NCBI RefSeq assembly: GCF_040954835.1
Contig: NC_090703.1
Location: forward strand, 10,039,001 to 10,103,000
DNA from: Lepisosteus oculatus
Lineage: Eukaryota; Chordata; Actinopteri; Semionotiformes; Lepisosteidae
Length of the DNA: 64,000 bases
Direction: 5' to 3'
Notes under the pieces: generated by a model
Databases searched by the model: none
Told to the model about the DNA's origin: nothing
The model's input: only the letters and a program-made list of their open reading frames with translations
Part shown: positions 12,261 to 24,426 of the stretch, piece by piece
How the letters are laid out: each line of letters begins with the position of its first letter
Numbering within the stretch: position 1 is the first letter of the stretch
Made by a program: the position numbers and the translations under genes

Positions 12261-13794
12261 AAAAAACTTAAATATTGTGATTTGTATTTACATATGTGCA
12301 TACACAATTACAATGATTGAAAGCTAGCAGGTCACGCAGGCTCCTAAAGCACATTCTCATTCTCTCTCCGACTCTGTCATGTACACGAGTATTTATTTTA
12401 GTCACAAAGAGAGCAGTATCACTCTTTCTGCTATAGATGTTTACATGCTGTAGAATCTATGCATTTTCATACTGGTTATGCTTCAGCTAGCCTGTTTGTC
12501 ATCAAGGCTTTTTAACTCAGACTTTGTATTGAAGAAATAGACATCAGAAGCAGGAATTGCTGATTTGTTTGAATGGCTTTTTTTTTTCCGTGTTCAGCGT
12601 CTGCACGACTATAATCTGTAGATTTTACAGAAATGAGGGTCAAAACACAAGCCACGCACACGCCACGCACAGCCTGACCTCATCCAAGCCCCTGCTGGAA
12701 AGAATGTCATGCAAAAAAGAAAAATGAGAAAAATGGAAAAGTGGGAAAAACAGTTTGGCTAAACGAAGGAGGAAAAAATTCTCATCTACAGTTTTCATTA
12801 TTTCAAACTTTTATTGGCTCAAGAGTTTTTGGCAGCCCTAGTAGGGCGAGTATTGTGCCACTTTAGCTTGTGAGCGATGTGAGATGCAGACGCGTGTTTA
12901 ACCCTGTTGGCTGGGGGAACAGTCTGGCCAGGAGGACGAGACCATCGGAGTCCCACGCCAGGCCTAAGGAGAAAAGGAGCTGCTCCAGGAGGTGAAGGGA
13001 CAATGATGGGAATGCTGAAAAAGGCAAAGGGAAGGTTTTGTTACCTGTACCGATCCTTAGCTGGGCACGGAGGAGAGCTGGACCTATTCTAGGGTGAGAC
13101 TTTCATTGCCAAACACTGCCCTGTGTGTTCGGCAAACACACCACCTCCACTCCTAAGGCTCAGGCTTCACTCGATAGGGAAAAAAAACACACACGCACAC
13201 AGACATGAAAAATACGTTCCAATCCATTGTTTCTCCCAAATACTGCAGCTCAACAGAAGCTCAACCACTTATTTAAGTTCTAAAAGATGTGGCATTTTGT
13301 GATACAGCCCTTGCATTGAACTCTGAAAGTGTATGTGTTCTGCCGTTTCTTTGATATAGGCGATGGAAAAGAATGGATTATCCACTTCTCATTTTAATTA
13401 TACCATTGAAGCGTTTATTTTGTCCATTCAAATGTCACACACAGGAAATGGCATCTGTTTTTTTTAAGCTCTGCTTCTTTAAGAAAGATCAAATATTACG
13501 GGAAAAGAGCTGCAGTGTAGTAGTGTAAATTTTACTACGAGAACTCGAAATGATACTACAACAATATTAATTATACATTTTTACCACAGTTCAGGGCACA
13601 TGTAGCCAAAAGAACACACCATGCTAATTACTGGCATGGTACCACTATAAGCAGATTGCCACATTGAAACAGCTCTCAGCCACATCTTTGTTTCCTTAAA
13701 TTCACCTTCTGGATGTGTGGGGAGTGTTTCCTACAGCAGCGTTTGTCATTGTGAGATTCGCAAAGCCTTGTTTTCTGCTGGAGTTCACATATTG

Positions 13795-13930
13795 ATATTT
13801 AGAAGAGGGAAGAGAGATTTAATTGAATCCATTTGTTTGTAGCAAGGCCCCTGTGCAAACACAAAACAAACAATTACAATGCTGATTAATAACCATAAAA
13901 TATTAGTGGCAGGAAATTAATCCACAGCAC
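13795..13930. promoter_or_regulatory. Candidate homeodomain/forkhead-rich enhancer
   Basis: An AT-rich but structured stretch contains TTTAATTGAATCC, repeated forkhead-like AAACA words (CAAACACAAAACAAACA), CAATTACAATGCTGATTAAT and a K50 homeodomain site TAATCC at 13918-13923. No coding potential or repeat is seen. Enhancer function is inferred from motif content only. Confidence 0.3.
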
Positions 13931-14104
13931 AAATACATAAGCTAATACACAAACACCTTACTTAGGCCTTTAAAGTTCACTTTTAATTTCAGTGTTACAG
14001 TATGCACATATTTCAAGAAAGCAAAACAGATCTATGCCTTGTTTGGCCAGTTCCTTTATGTCGACTCTTTATTATTCCAAGGTTAGGAAATTAAAATACT
14101 TTGT

Positions 14105-15163
14105 TCACAATCTTGAATGTATTTTTCTGACTTTCTTAGCAAGTGGAAGAAGGATGGCAACGTTATTAACCTGGCAGCCAGTGTGTGAACTGTACGATAC
14201 AAAATAGACAGGTGGTATTGGTATAGTCCTAGTTTTCAACGACTCACAACAATGCAGTGTTAATGTTACAAACGTGAGTGCTTCAGCTTCATTTGAGTCA
14301 CCCTCCTCTTGCATTACGCTAGCACTTTTTCCAATGCCAATACTTTGTTGAGATCTGGTGGCTTCCCTCTTTTGAAATCCAAGGCAGAAAGCAGGTAATA
14401 GAGGCAACTGAACGAATGTGGCGAACTTAAAATCAGCAGACAAAAGATCTCCGACATTTGCAAGTGCAATGTAAACACCAGATGACAAGCCTTTGGTGTT
14501 GTCTACAAAATCTCCAAAAATATCAAAAAAGAGAATACAAACAATGGAATACATCAACACATATCCGTCTTGAACTGGGGCACAAAGGACATAACCTTTG
14601 TTTTTGCCGAAGGGAAGCATTTGGATTTAATTATGTGCTTGGGGTTGACAGTTTATCTCCACAAATTGAAATCCCTTTCGTAGGACCTCTTATGTCTAAA
14701 AGATGGCTTAATCTAGAAAGTGAAAGGCTCCCTGCTGTGTCTTATGTTGTGCTATAAAAAAGTTGCAGAAGCATTGTGTTAGCCATAGCCCTGGCTGTCT
14801 GAAGGATCACCAGTATTTTCCTTTGAGGTCTTGTGAACCTGCAACATTGTCACATGAGGGATCAGCTCCTTTCCCAGTGACCACCACATTATTGCATGCA
14901 GGGAGAGGTGTGTGCGGAATTCTGAGACTCTCCGTCTACAGTAAATGCTAAAAAATCAAGGCAGACCTGCCTGTGGTAAAAGCTAATCTGACTTTTGCAA
15001 AAGTCTGATCATAACGTTTTCCTCCTAGGAATCGAGAAATAATTGGAACGGAAACATCTGTCACTTTTTTTCCTTTTTGGGCTGCTTCCACTGATCTTGA
15101 ACAAGTCTGATTGCTGGACTGATTTGTTTCGTTTGCTGTTTTGATCTGGTGTGACTTTGCCAT
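14105..15163 (-). other. Unexplained open frames, possible decayed element
   Basis: Two minus-strand open frames, 14105-14620 (171 codons) and 14948-15163 (71 codons), sit in an otherwise gene-free stretch. They abut a repeat with a TATATAGCGC core on the right. The translations contain no domain I recognise, and a + strand frame overlaps part of the region. The local CpG content is low, like transposon-rich flanks elsewhere in the window. It could be a decayed transposon or retrotransposed fragment, or chance. I do not claim a gene. Confidence 0.2.
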
Positions 15164-15243
15164 TGTCTACTTTAAGCGCTTTGAGAAGCCACCTTTAAAG
15201 GCGCTATATAAAATAAAGTTTATTATTATTATTATTATTATTA
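15164..15243 (+). repeat. TATATAGCGC-core element with (ATT)n tail
   Basis: The segment reads AAGCGCTTTGAGAAGCC, then AAAGGCGCTATATAAAATAA, then an (ATT)n run at 15220-15243. On the opposite strand the order is ATT-run, TATATAGCGC, CAAAGCGCTTTA, which is the same order of motifs as in the copies at 43.56 and 58.1 kb. The upstream end of the element is not defined. Confidence 0.6.
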
Positions 15244-18200
15244 CTGCCGGTAACCTCCCTAGGTTGGCTTTGTAAATAACACCTTGTTCCTAAATGGTTA
15301 GTTCCAGGTTAATGAACATATAACTAACAGAGAACTGTGGTGAATTCATCGTGATCTTCAAGTTTCTGCACTGATTTGCGTCTTCCTGTCTGTGTTGTAA
15401 CTACCAGCTCATAGTCACCGTTTTTTTCAAGTATCAGATAGTGCTCTTGTTTCAGCACGTTTGTAAGCAATACAGCTCTCTAGTTTGACCCTCCATCATT
15501 CTGCCACCCAGCAGAAATATTCCGATTGCATCCCTGCTCCAGTTGAGAAGATGTGATCATGGAGATGGAGTGCACCAAAGAGACCTAACTCTCCCCATTC
15601 TGCTTTGGTATAAACATGGCTCCTATCTTGTTTTAAACCAAAAACATCAGACCAGGATGTCCTTCCATCTGTCAATATATTTGTCCAGGTGATGTTTGCA
15701 GCCTAACAAGGATGCTTAATGTACAACAACATTATCTCCCTTTTCCTGAATACTTAAACTCAGCCAGTCAGATATAACAGTGTCAACACATCAAGACACC
15801 ACACTGTTAATCTATTTTTTGGGCATGGAGCGGGCACTAAAATTGGATTCACCATTTATTTAGCAATATTCTTTTTTAAATGCATTAAATGGAAAAAAAA
15901 GTTGGCTGCAACTTTGAAAAAAATGCTCAATCGTCATTTATTTTGTTTCTTTCAATCAGGTAAATACAAGTATGATACAGCAGAAAGGAACTCTACCTAA
16001 CCTCAGATACCGAACAACGTTGAAAAACCAAGGAGAACAGACCGGTGGCTCAAAAGTTCTCTTCAAAGACCACGTCTCACCGTCTCCAGCGAGAACAGCA
16101 ACAGTGTCTCCGTGTTGCGGAAAACAGCTACGTGTGTTTCTATCGGTCTGGTTTGAAGGTGAAGGAAGACTGAATCAGGCTGCCCTCGGCCTCTCTCTCT
16201 CTCTCTCTCTCCGATTGTGTGCTTGGATTCGAGAGTGTTTAATCTTCTCTCAAAGAGCTATTGAAATACACTGCCCTTTCAATTAAGTGCTTTCTTGTTC
16301 TGGGCCCTACCTCGTGTTCTTAATGAAGACACGTTTCATTTTCAATATTTTTTCAATAACATTAATATTGCGCCGGACGGGAGACTGAGCACCGGCGGCG
16401 CGGTAATAAACTTGTGATGGGGAAATTGTTTAGGCATGTGTGTAGGGTGGTGGGGGGGATAAAGTTACTAATGGGAACTGTGGATGTCGCTTAAAACCGA
16501 TTGCATCACGCTAACCACAACTGGACAGAGGGTACCGGCTCCCTTTTTTTCAGTATTCGAGACTGTGATTTTATATTTATATCACAATTAAAATATAAAT
16601 GAACGTTACCATTTTAATCTTAATCTTTATACCAACCGGATTTTCTTGGAATTTGCTCAAAGACAGGAGACAAGACACAGAATGCAGAAATTAGTTTTCT
16701 TTCGAAAGAAAATGAAAAGTAAAGTTTGGAATGCAATATCGTATACTGTATGTGTCCATGTGATACGTAAATAACGTCTGAATCCATGGTGCTCGCCGGC
16801 ATCTCCACTCGGATTGAAACGGTATATTCGAGAGAGGGTCCTAAGGCTCTTTTTTAAAACGCAGGTCCCTGCAATCGCCATAACTTCATCCCAGTTAAAG
16901 TTATTTAAAAGGGTGTCCGCGTTCCCATAGACATCGCAGGGTATGTGTCTTAAACTAACACGTAAACCTAACAGATCAACGGTGTTTTCTTTCAAACAGG
17001 TAATTTGTACTGACGCTCTTTCCAAAATGAGTCCCGGAGCCCTCACTGAAGTCTCAGACAAAGAAGAAGAAAGGAGTTTTAAAAATCATCCTTATCCCGC
17101 AATCGTCAATTAGTCTCTAATTGATGTTAATCCCGCTACAATATTTATTAAATATTTTATTATGAATAGTAGTATTATCTGCATTGTCATGCTGACCCTG
17201 ATCTCTAGAACAGGGGTGCTGGAAGACGTTTATACTTCAAAGCATCCCTCACGGTCCTGTGTTTAACTCTTCAGGTGTACAGCTTGATACAGAGCTGTTC
17301 TCTGTAGCGCAATCAGAATTTATGTTTAATACGGAATCCCGGTAAACATTATGTGCACGCAAACCGTTCAGGAAACTCCAGTGAGATCATTTAATTTGAA
17401 ATAAAAAATACAATTGATGCGATGATAACAGCAGGGGCTGGTGGCGGGTGTTGTAGTGACGATGAAGAGAATTGTAATACTGTAGCTATCCTCGTTTTAA
17501 GATTCTTGGTATATTTACGTCATCGTTTTATATTTAAATACTAAACTGGAAAATAACCCATGGTATGTTGTTTGCCCAGAAAGCCCTACAAACAAACAAG
17601 AGCAATCAAGAGATGGGCTGCATTTAGAAACTAGCAGTTACTACTAATAAATCTGTCATATATATTTTTTTTTAAATACAATACTTCAGTTCAATTATAA
17701 AGTACGTTATTGACTTAAATGTTTCAAGTTGGAACATTTGTTTGACAAGTTCTATTCAGTTTTCAGGTGCTACTCGGGTGTTTTATATGAATAAACACAG
17801 CTGCCAACTTTCTGTTAAAGTTCACATTACACACAGTTCACAGACTGCGGGATTACAGATTGCAAAATGACTCCAATTTAAGAAAATCGTAACGTCAGCA
17901 CGAAGTTACCTTGACCTATACTATCGGCTCTGAAAAGGGATATATAATTTACATGTTAACGTTGCTTAAATAATATCAAGTTAATTTAGCTGACAGGAAT
18001 GAGTTAAAACATTTTGGATCTAGTTGAGAGTTTGATATCGATATTTCAAACTGGTTTATATATATCGACGAACGCTCGCACTAAACGTTATTTTTCCCTT
18101 TACGGTTTAAGGCGACGGCAACGTTGGAATAGCTCCGTATAGTGATATTGTAAACCTTGTTGTCGTCGCTCCAAAATGGAAAAGGCTTCCAAAAAAGAAG

Positions 18201-20200
18201 GCCTCGATTTTGAAATATTATTTTAAATGCTTTGTGTTGCTCGGGCGCGTGAAGAAAGGGGATAACTTTATGTGGGAACTCTTTACGTGAAGTGGGACAG
18301 GATTCCCAGGAGTCTTAACCCTACAATTCGTTTTCCATAAACCGGGATAAACAACGACTTCTTCAATTAGCCGCGAGGCAGCGGGGTTACTGATAGCCGC
18401 TGGCGTTAACACGAGGTGTGCGATTTCGTTTTCCCGTCGTTCTCCTTTTTAAATATAGAAATTCCCCGAGGCGGTGTGGTATTTAAAAATGAATAATTTA
18501 TCAATTTAGCTCTAAAGAGTCGGTGCGGGTTACATCCGAGCTATAATCTCGAGCTGCGTCAGGCGAACTGGACGCTGGATCCTGCAGTCCAAAACCGTTT
18601 AAGATTAAACCTCTCAGAATGTTTTAGTAGTCGACTAACAATAATCACAGGTTATCATTTTCATCTAGCGTTTGTAATGGAATATTCATGGAATTTCCTT
18701 ATGAGATGTAAATGCTAAAATTAGTAAATACGTAAATAGTAATAAATACATAGTAAAAAAAGAAAATATAATATGACAACTCAGTGAATTTAGGGGGAAA
18801 TGGTTTCATATAATGGTTGCATATAAAATTAATGATGTAAAGGTGTCATCGTATATGTATATAATTATTGCCTTTTCGGAAAAAAAAACGTTATTTTTAA
18901 AACGTTTTCAAGCTGATTCAAATAACAGCTCGTCGAAATCCAACTTCATGAACTCTCTGAATTGCGTCTTGTTTTCCATAAAGTAAATAATTGTGCCGTT
19001 CTTCGGACAGACGATCGAAAATTTAAGAAGAAGAAAAAAAACAGACGACTGTAAATGCATTTTAGATTCTGTGACAGGTTGGGTCCCTCTTTCTGTTCCC
19101 TGGCTGCCGGGGTGTGGAGAGTTTATTGGAAGACAGTCCTGAAAGAGTTTGCAGCAAACAAAGTTGCGAGGCTGTGAAAAGAGCAGCAATAACAATTAGC
19201 TTGTTCGCTAATCCCTAACAAAACGCGACCTGTCCCCGAGCGCTCCGAGAAACTGCGGGCACGCGGGGGGGGTTGGGGCTGAGGGAATCGGGGGAAACGG
19301 GGACAAAAGAGGCTGATCCGTGGGCCCCTGTAAGAGTGGGTGGGTGACACACAATGCAAATAATCCTGGTATAAAATTATATGGAGTTCCTCCTTTTGCT
19401 GTTTGCTTTTACGCAGCCGTTGTGTTTCGGTTCTAACCAAATGTTTTATTATTATTTACAAACTGGAGGTATGAGCAGGCAGACACGACTGATACGGAGA
19501 CGGACGTGATGGATTGATTTGATGAAGTACGTTAACAATGGACTGACATGTAAAATCATACCCTTTTCTCTCCCGTCCTCTTCTTCCACTGATGGTCTGA
19601 TAGTGACCGAACCTCTGAAGTTGCTAGCAGTGAGCCTCGACGTTCGCCGCCAAACTTTTGTTTCCATCGCAGAGGAAGATCAGTCCTCTTACGGAAAACT
19701 TAGCTCACGTCCTATCTGAGACCTTTTATTTCGTCCTGCCTCTGATTATTTCAACGGTGATGATTAAACCTCGCACCGCACGCATTTCAGAATGGCAAAC
19801 GGAGAGTTGAGAATGCGTGAATTTCCTGCTCAAACCGACCGGGGGTTTATGAAGCTGTGGATTCCGGCTTTGGGTTTAAAACCTAAATCTATATTCAAAT
19901 CTGACTGAGGTGTGTGTGAGTGAGAGAGTGAGGGAGAGAGAGAGGGGGGGGGAGCGGGGAAGATTGTGTGGGATGTGTGTCTGGATTTCTCAAAGCTTTC
20001 TAAAGAGGATACATATACCAAACAGTGACAAAATCCTCCCGATTTGTTTTTGTGGGGATGCACTCGTTTCACAGAGGACTGGAGGTTAAGTGGGGGTTCG
20101 AAGCAGTCGCTTCTCTCGTTCAAACCCTCGGCAGACAGTCATTTGATATCCCACCTGAAAATGCCATCACTTTAAATTATTATTATTAAAATTATTTAAA
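15244..20200. other. Gene-free, CpG-retaining upstream flank of otx2
   Basis: No gene or interspersed repeat recognised. The sequence is AT-rich yet keeps CpG: I hand-count 17 CpG in 18061-18300, compared with 4 in 13201-13440. Short CT/GA runs occur at about 16193-16210 and 19915-19955. The open frames on both strands are short and domain-free. Confidence 0.5.
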
Positions 20201-20207
20201 AATATTA

Positions 20208-20236
20208 TTGTTGTTGTTGTTGTTGTTGTTGTTGTT
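20208..20236. repeat. (TTG)n microsatellite
   Basis: A run of about nine TTG trinucleotides follows an AT-rich stretch. It produces a poly-leucine open frame that is not a gene. Confidence 0.9.
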
Positions 20237-20677
20237 AATATTATTCACTCGTTTGCTTATAGCGTTCGCTTTGCTTCATGTTGATACACTGATGGAAAGA
20301 TCGAAAAACTATTTTGGAATTTTTTCTCCTATACATTTTCCTCTTGGATTTTTTTTTCGTGGACACCAGACAGCTCAGAGTGACTCCGAGCGGGATGTCA
20401 AATTCCTCCCTTATCACGCCTACCTTTGGGAACTCATTTCTAGCTTTGAAATACACATACGCTCAGAAAGAGCACGTATAGATGAACTACCGTGTTTTAT
20501 GTAGGCCTAAATATGCTTAAATTGTAATATTATACAACGTAGTTGAAAAAAGTAGAAGTTCGGAAACTTGTTCTACTTTATTAAAGCACGTGTCAAATGC
20601 CAGAACATAAATTAACTATCCATTGGTTTTGGGTATTATTTCTTAGATATTGACAACTTCCGCAACCGTACTTTCTA

Positions 20678-20762
<85 letters not shown>
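20678..20762. repeat. Compound (ATT)n-(GTT)n microsatellite
   Basis: An uninterrupted ATT run of about 42 bases switches directly to a GTT run of about 42 bases. No coding content. Confidence 0.95.
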
Positions 20763-21929
20763 CCCTAATAAGAGTATATTTCCTCAAATTTCTAGCGATT
20801 AATCAAGTCATATTACCGTCTAAAAGGTGATTTATAAAATAATACAATACAAGTTAGACTGTTCCACTGTAAGCAGAATCTATATCCGACACAAAAAAAT
20901 CAAATCCATACATACCTGAAGTGTCCTTTGCAATTCCCCCAAAAAGACAGTGGTTGAAATTAAATCAGTAAATCATCGCCCATCTCTGCTGTTCCCATCA
21001 AAGAACTTCACAGGACCTTCTTAAACGTCCTTGTTCTTGTCTGAGAAGTGGGCACCTCCAGGTTTGTGTCGCCATGTATCTGTCGCAACAGAAATCCGTG
21101 GCAAGGTTTGTAATGTGCAAGTTTAGCGCTATTAAAAACTCTTCGGGCAGCCCCTAAACACGCACCGTCCGGAGTATATAACCTCAGCAACTACATAGTT
21201 GGGGTGTTTCAGGAAGTTTTCAGTCTTACCTGCACTAACTTCGCTTCCTTGGGAATTCCCAGTCTCTCTTCTGAAAACTTCAACTACAGTATTCCGTCGC
21301 TTACTCGCTTGTCATGGGGCAAAAGCAGTGTCGGGAGCAGGGCGTGACAGTATATGTTCTTCAGAGGGTCGCCGAGTCTCTAGATCTGTATGGTTGCTAT
21401 ATATATAAAAAAAAAGAAGAACAAATTCTACCGGTCTGTCTTTCCCCGTGGTGCACACTACGATGTCAGTGAAACCCTGGTTTAGGTATTTAGGGAAGCC
21501 GTCCGGTGAGCCGGTTGAGTCCTCGGGGCGCGAGTGGGGGGTGTTTACTGCTGTTTTTAATTAATCGTGGGGTTCAGGGGACGTCATGCTCACCTTTCTT
21601 CTCTAGAAAGTCCTACTATCTAGGACTGAAAACAATGCCCTCTGTTGTCCCTCAGAAGACGGTAGTAGCGGTTGTATTTATGGTGTGTGTGTCTGTGTGT
21701 GTGTGTGGGGGGGTGTTTATAGTAAAAGCAACATTTTAAAATGTGTAGATAATAAATCCATCAGGGGCTCCCATGTATCCGCCGCCTCTATCAACCCTGA
21801 CCCAGGAGGACTGGAGACGTTGGACGACAGCAAGACCGTTCTCTCCCCCCCGTAGCGCTATTGCGCTGTACACTGGCGTGTTATTATTATTTTCCCTTCT
21901 CTGACTCCGAACTGGGTACGTTGTCAATC

Positions 21930-22060
21930 AGGCTCTCGCTGCCATTGGCTGGGGAGTTTGCGTCAAAAAGTTGCTGGTGAGATTTGTCTCTCAGCAAATC
22001 TCCCTGAGAGAGAAACAGACCTCAACCTTCCAGCCTCTCTCATTGGACGGCGCGCTCTCT
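21930..22060 (+). promoter_or_regulatory. otx2: Putative distal otx2 promoter, CCAAT boxes
   Basis: Two inverted CCAAT boxes are present (ATTGG at 21944-21948 and 22042-22046), in a CpG-retaining stretch just upstream of a strong splice donor at 22315. There is no TATA box. This fits a CCAAT-dependent, TATA-less promoter for a non-coding first exon. Alternative 5' exons are known for vertebrate OTX2. The transcription start is not determined. Confidence 0.45.
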
Positions 22061-22314
22061 CCAAGCCCAACTCCGCAACTTCGACAGAAAGATCAACAAA
22101 TCGCTACCGTATGTATTTTCAATTCTTCCCCAGGATTTCGCCACCGCTTCGCAAAATGTCGCGCAAAATGTCCAGGCTTGAATTCGCCTGATTTTTCTCT
22201 TCTGCTGTTTTTTTTTTTCTCTCTTTCTTACAGGATTTCCTTACTTTCAAGTTTTTTTTCGGGGGGGTGGGGGCACAAATCGAATTTCGGCCGAACCCGC
22301 TCCCGGAAAATCAG
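22061..22314 (+). other. otx2: Putative otx2 non-coding 5' exon
   Basis: The right edge is a near-consensus donor (CAG at 22312-22314 followed by GTAAGA). The left edge is uncertain. The exon may begin at a transcription start near 22.0-22.1 kb. Alternatively, only 22234-22314 is exonic, because a very strong polypyrimidine tract and acceptor (TTTCTTACAG, ending 22233) lies inside the stretch, with a possible upstream donor (CTG followed by GTGAGA) near 21977. No long open frame starts here that would compete with the OTX2 start. The exon would splice over about 4.2 kb to the ATG exon. Confidence 0.45.
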
Positions 22315-24330
22315 GTAAGAGTCATTCCCGTGTGTTTTTGAGGACTGTGTTTCGAATCCCTTTTTTTTATTATTTACGGCGTAGAAGTGCAGCACTCCGT
22401 GGAGATTTTTTTTCGCAGGCGGTTGTTTTAGAAAGAAATTGGTGGGCGATAAAATAAGTTTTAGTCTATTAAACGAAGTCTGTCTTGAAAAAATACACGA
22501 TCGGGAATTAAAATGGCTATTTTGCTCTGCATAGTAATCAAATCAAATCTTTGTAATCCGAATTAGCTTGTAGAAAAACTAGATTTCACGGCGGTACATA
22601 AGGCAACCGAAAACTCAAGCCTACTGCACAACGTGTTACCTGTGAAACCGCTTGTGCTTTTAAGCCTGGAAATAAACATACAAGGATGTATCATGAACAA
22701 AACGGTTTACTGTGTTTTCGAATTTTGCTTCCACTAAACGGATTTATAAAAGCAAATAGTGTTGTAATAATCGTTTTACATTGTTAAGATATTCAGAAAC
22801 TCCTGGCGCAACTTTCGCCTGTTCGTATTTTCTTCCGAATTCCGCTGAATGTCCCCACTTGTAATGGAAATACAGGCGGACAAAGAGCGGTAATTGAGGA
22901 GGCGTGTATCGGAGTCTTTCTTCCCCGAGTAGTCCTGCTCTCTCCGCCCCCCGGCACCCCGATTTCCACTGCTGCTCGCCTGTCCCCCCTCTCCGGCAGA
23001 GCGCGGGCAGGCAGGAAACCGTGCAGGAATGGACCGGGTCAGACAGTCTGGGCTGCACGCCTCCGTTTGCGGTCCACTATTCCTTTAGATCCTTCAAACT
23101 GAGATATACTCCCCGGTCCCGAGAATCCCGTTTCCGCCCAGACACGGTGATCGATGCAGAAGACTGCAAACGAATAGTCTGTATTAACGCGGTGCTTTAG
23201 TCATCACGTAGTTCGGCTACTGTGGCCGCCGGTGGTATCCTGGCAGTCGTTAAATCGATCAAACGAGGTTTTTTGCTGTATGAACCGAAAGGATATTTTA
23301 ATTCTGGAATATCTAAACTGTTTCTGTGGTATTTCGTATGGCGTCGATATATAAAACGAACACATAAAACTGAGTTAGAAATTAACCCTTTTCTTTCGTT
23401 TAACTCGCCCTGAGAAATTTTGATTACTGCCCAGTCAAACGGGCTCTGTGCTTCTTGAAATTGCTCTTCCGCTGGAAATGCAACTTTCATGTAAACGAAT
23501 TAAATATTGGGTGTTTCTTTACACGAATCCCGCATGCCATTTGTATCAGTACAGTCTACACGCGCAAAATAGACTTTTTGCTCAGTATAAAAACGTATCT
23601 TATGAAAATTAGACATATGTACATGTAAAATTATACTATATAATTTTCATTTTGCTGATGTAAAAACATAAGATACGTACAGTATATATACATTTGGATG
23701 TAGCCTACAAGATTAGCATATATTTGAATTAAATATCGTACAATATATGCATCGAAGGGATTTTCAGTAATATGTGCTATTCGTTTTTTTAAAAGTCGGA
23801 ATAATTGTGTTGTTGTTGTTGTTGTTTTGTTTTAGAAATGTATGGAATTAAATTGACTTACCCGTAAACCAGTGGTGAATTTATATTCCCCGCTCTTGTC
23901 TGAGGGCTTGTACCTTAAGAATCTCCAGACACATTAACACATTTTCTAAATAAATATAGGAACGCTTGGGCTCTGACTGACTGACTACTCCCGCTCCAAT
24001 CTGGACATGGAAAAAAAAAACGTTTACAGAAATACAGGCCTTTAAAACAACTGCGGCCGACAATCGGCTAGGCTGCGTTTTTGATCAACAGAATGCCAGT
24101 CTATGGTTGTTGTTTTTTTTTTGTTTCATTTTCATCAAGCAGAAAATTAATCAGCCCAAATGCGCTGCAGAGTCGAGGTTAGCGTCCTGTAATTAGGGAG
24201 CGCGTGCCACCCGGATTATCTCGTTAATTTATCAAGAAAAAAACATTTATTATAATTAATTCTTGGACAGGGTAATTATTATTGAACGGGTGAGGAGCAA
24301 CTGGTAGACGAAGGTCTGTGCAAAATAAAG
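22315..24330 (+). other. otx2: Likely otx2 5' intron, first part
   Basis: Non-coding sequence between the putative distal exon and the candidate alternative promoter. It is CpG-retaining up to about 23500 and AT-rich after that, with a short GTT run at about 23809-23826. No repeat element or gene recognised. Confidence 0.45.
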
Positions 24331-24426
24331 TGACAGATTGGCCCGGTTAGCCGTTAGATATAAAACGTGCAATCGTGGCCTCTTGCACTCAGGCGATCTC
24401 CGCTCCTACCAGTTCCAGCTCTGCAG
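24331..24426 (+). promoter_or_regulatory. otx2: Candidate TATA promoter and short 5' exon of otx2
   Basis: A canonical TATAAAA lies at 24359-24365. An initiator-like CTCAGGC, with the A at 24391, lies about 32 bases downstream of the first T. A near-consensus donor then follows: CTGCAG ending at 24426, then GTATGA. The spacing of TATA, start and donor predicts a leader exon of about 36 nt (24391-24426) that could splice to the ATG exon. The flank upstream (24170-24300) contains homeodomain-like words (GTAATTAGGG, CGTTAATTTATC, TAATTATTATTG). This agrees with the known use of several promoters by OTX2, but it is a prediction from signals alone. Confidence 0.4.

Noticed and set aside
20208-20504. 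Open frame starting with a leucine run, resembling a signal peptide
   Set aside because: The leucines come from the (TTG)n microsatellite, and nothing downstream resembles a protein domain.
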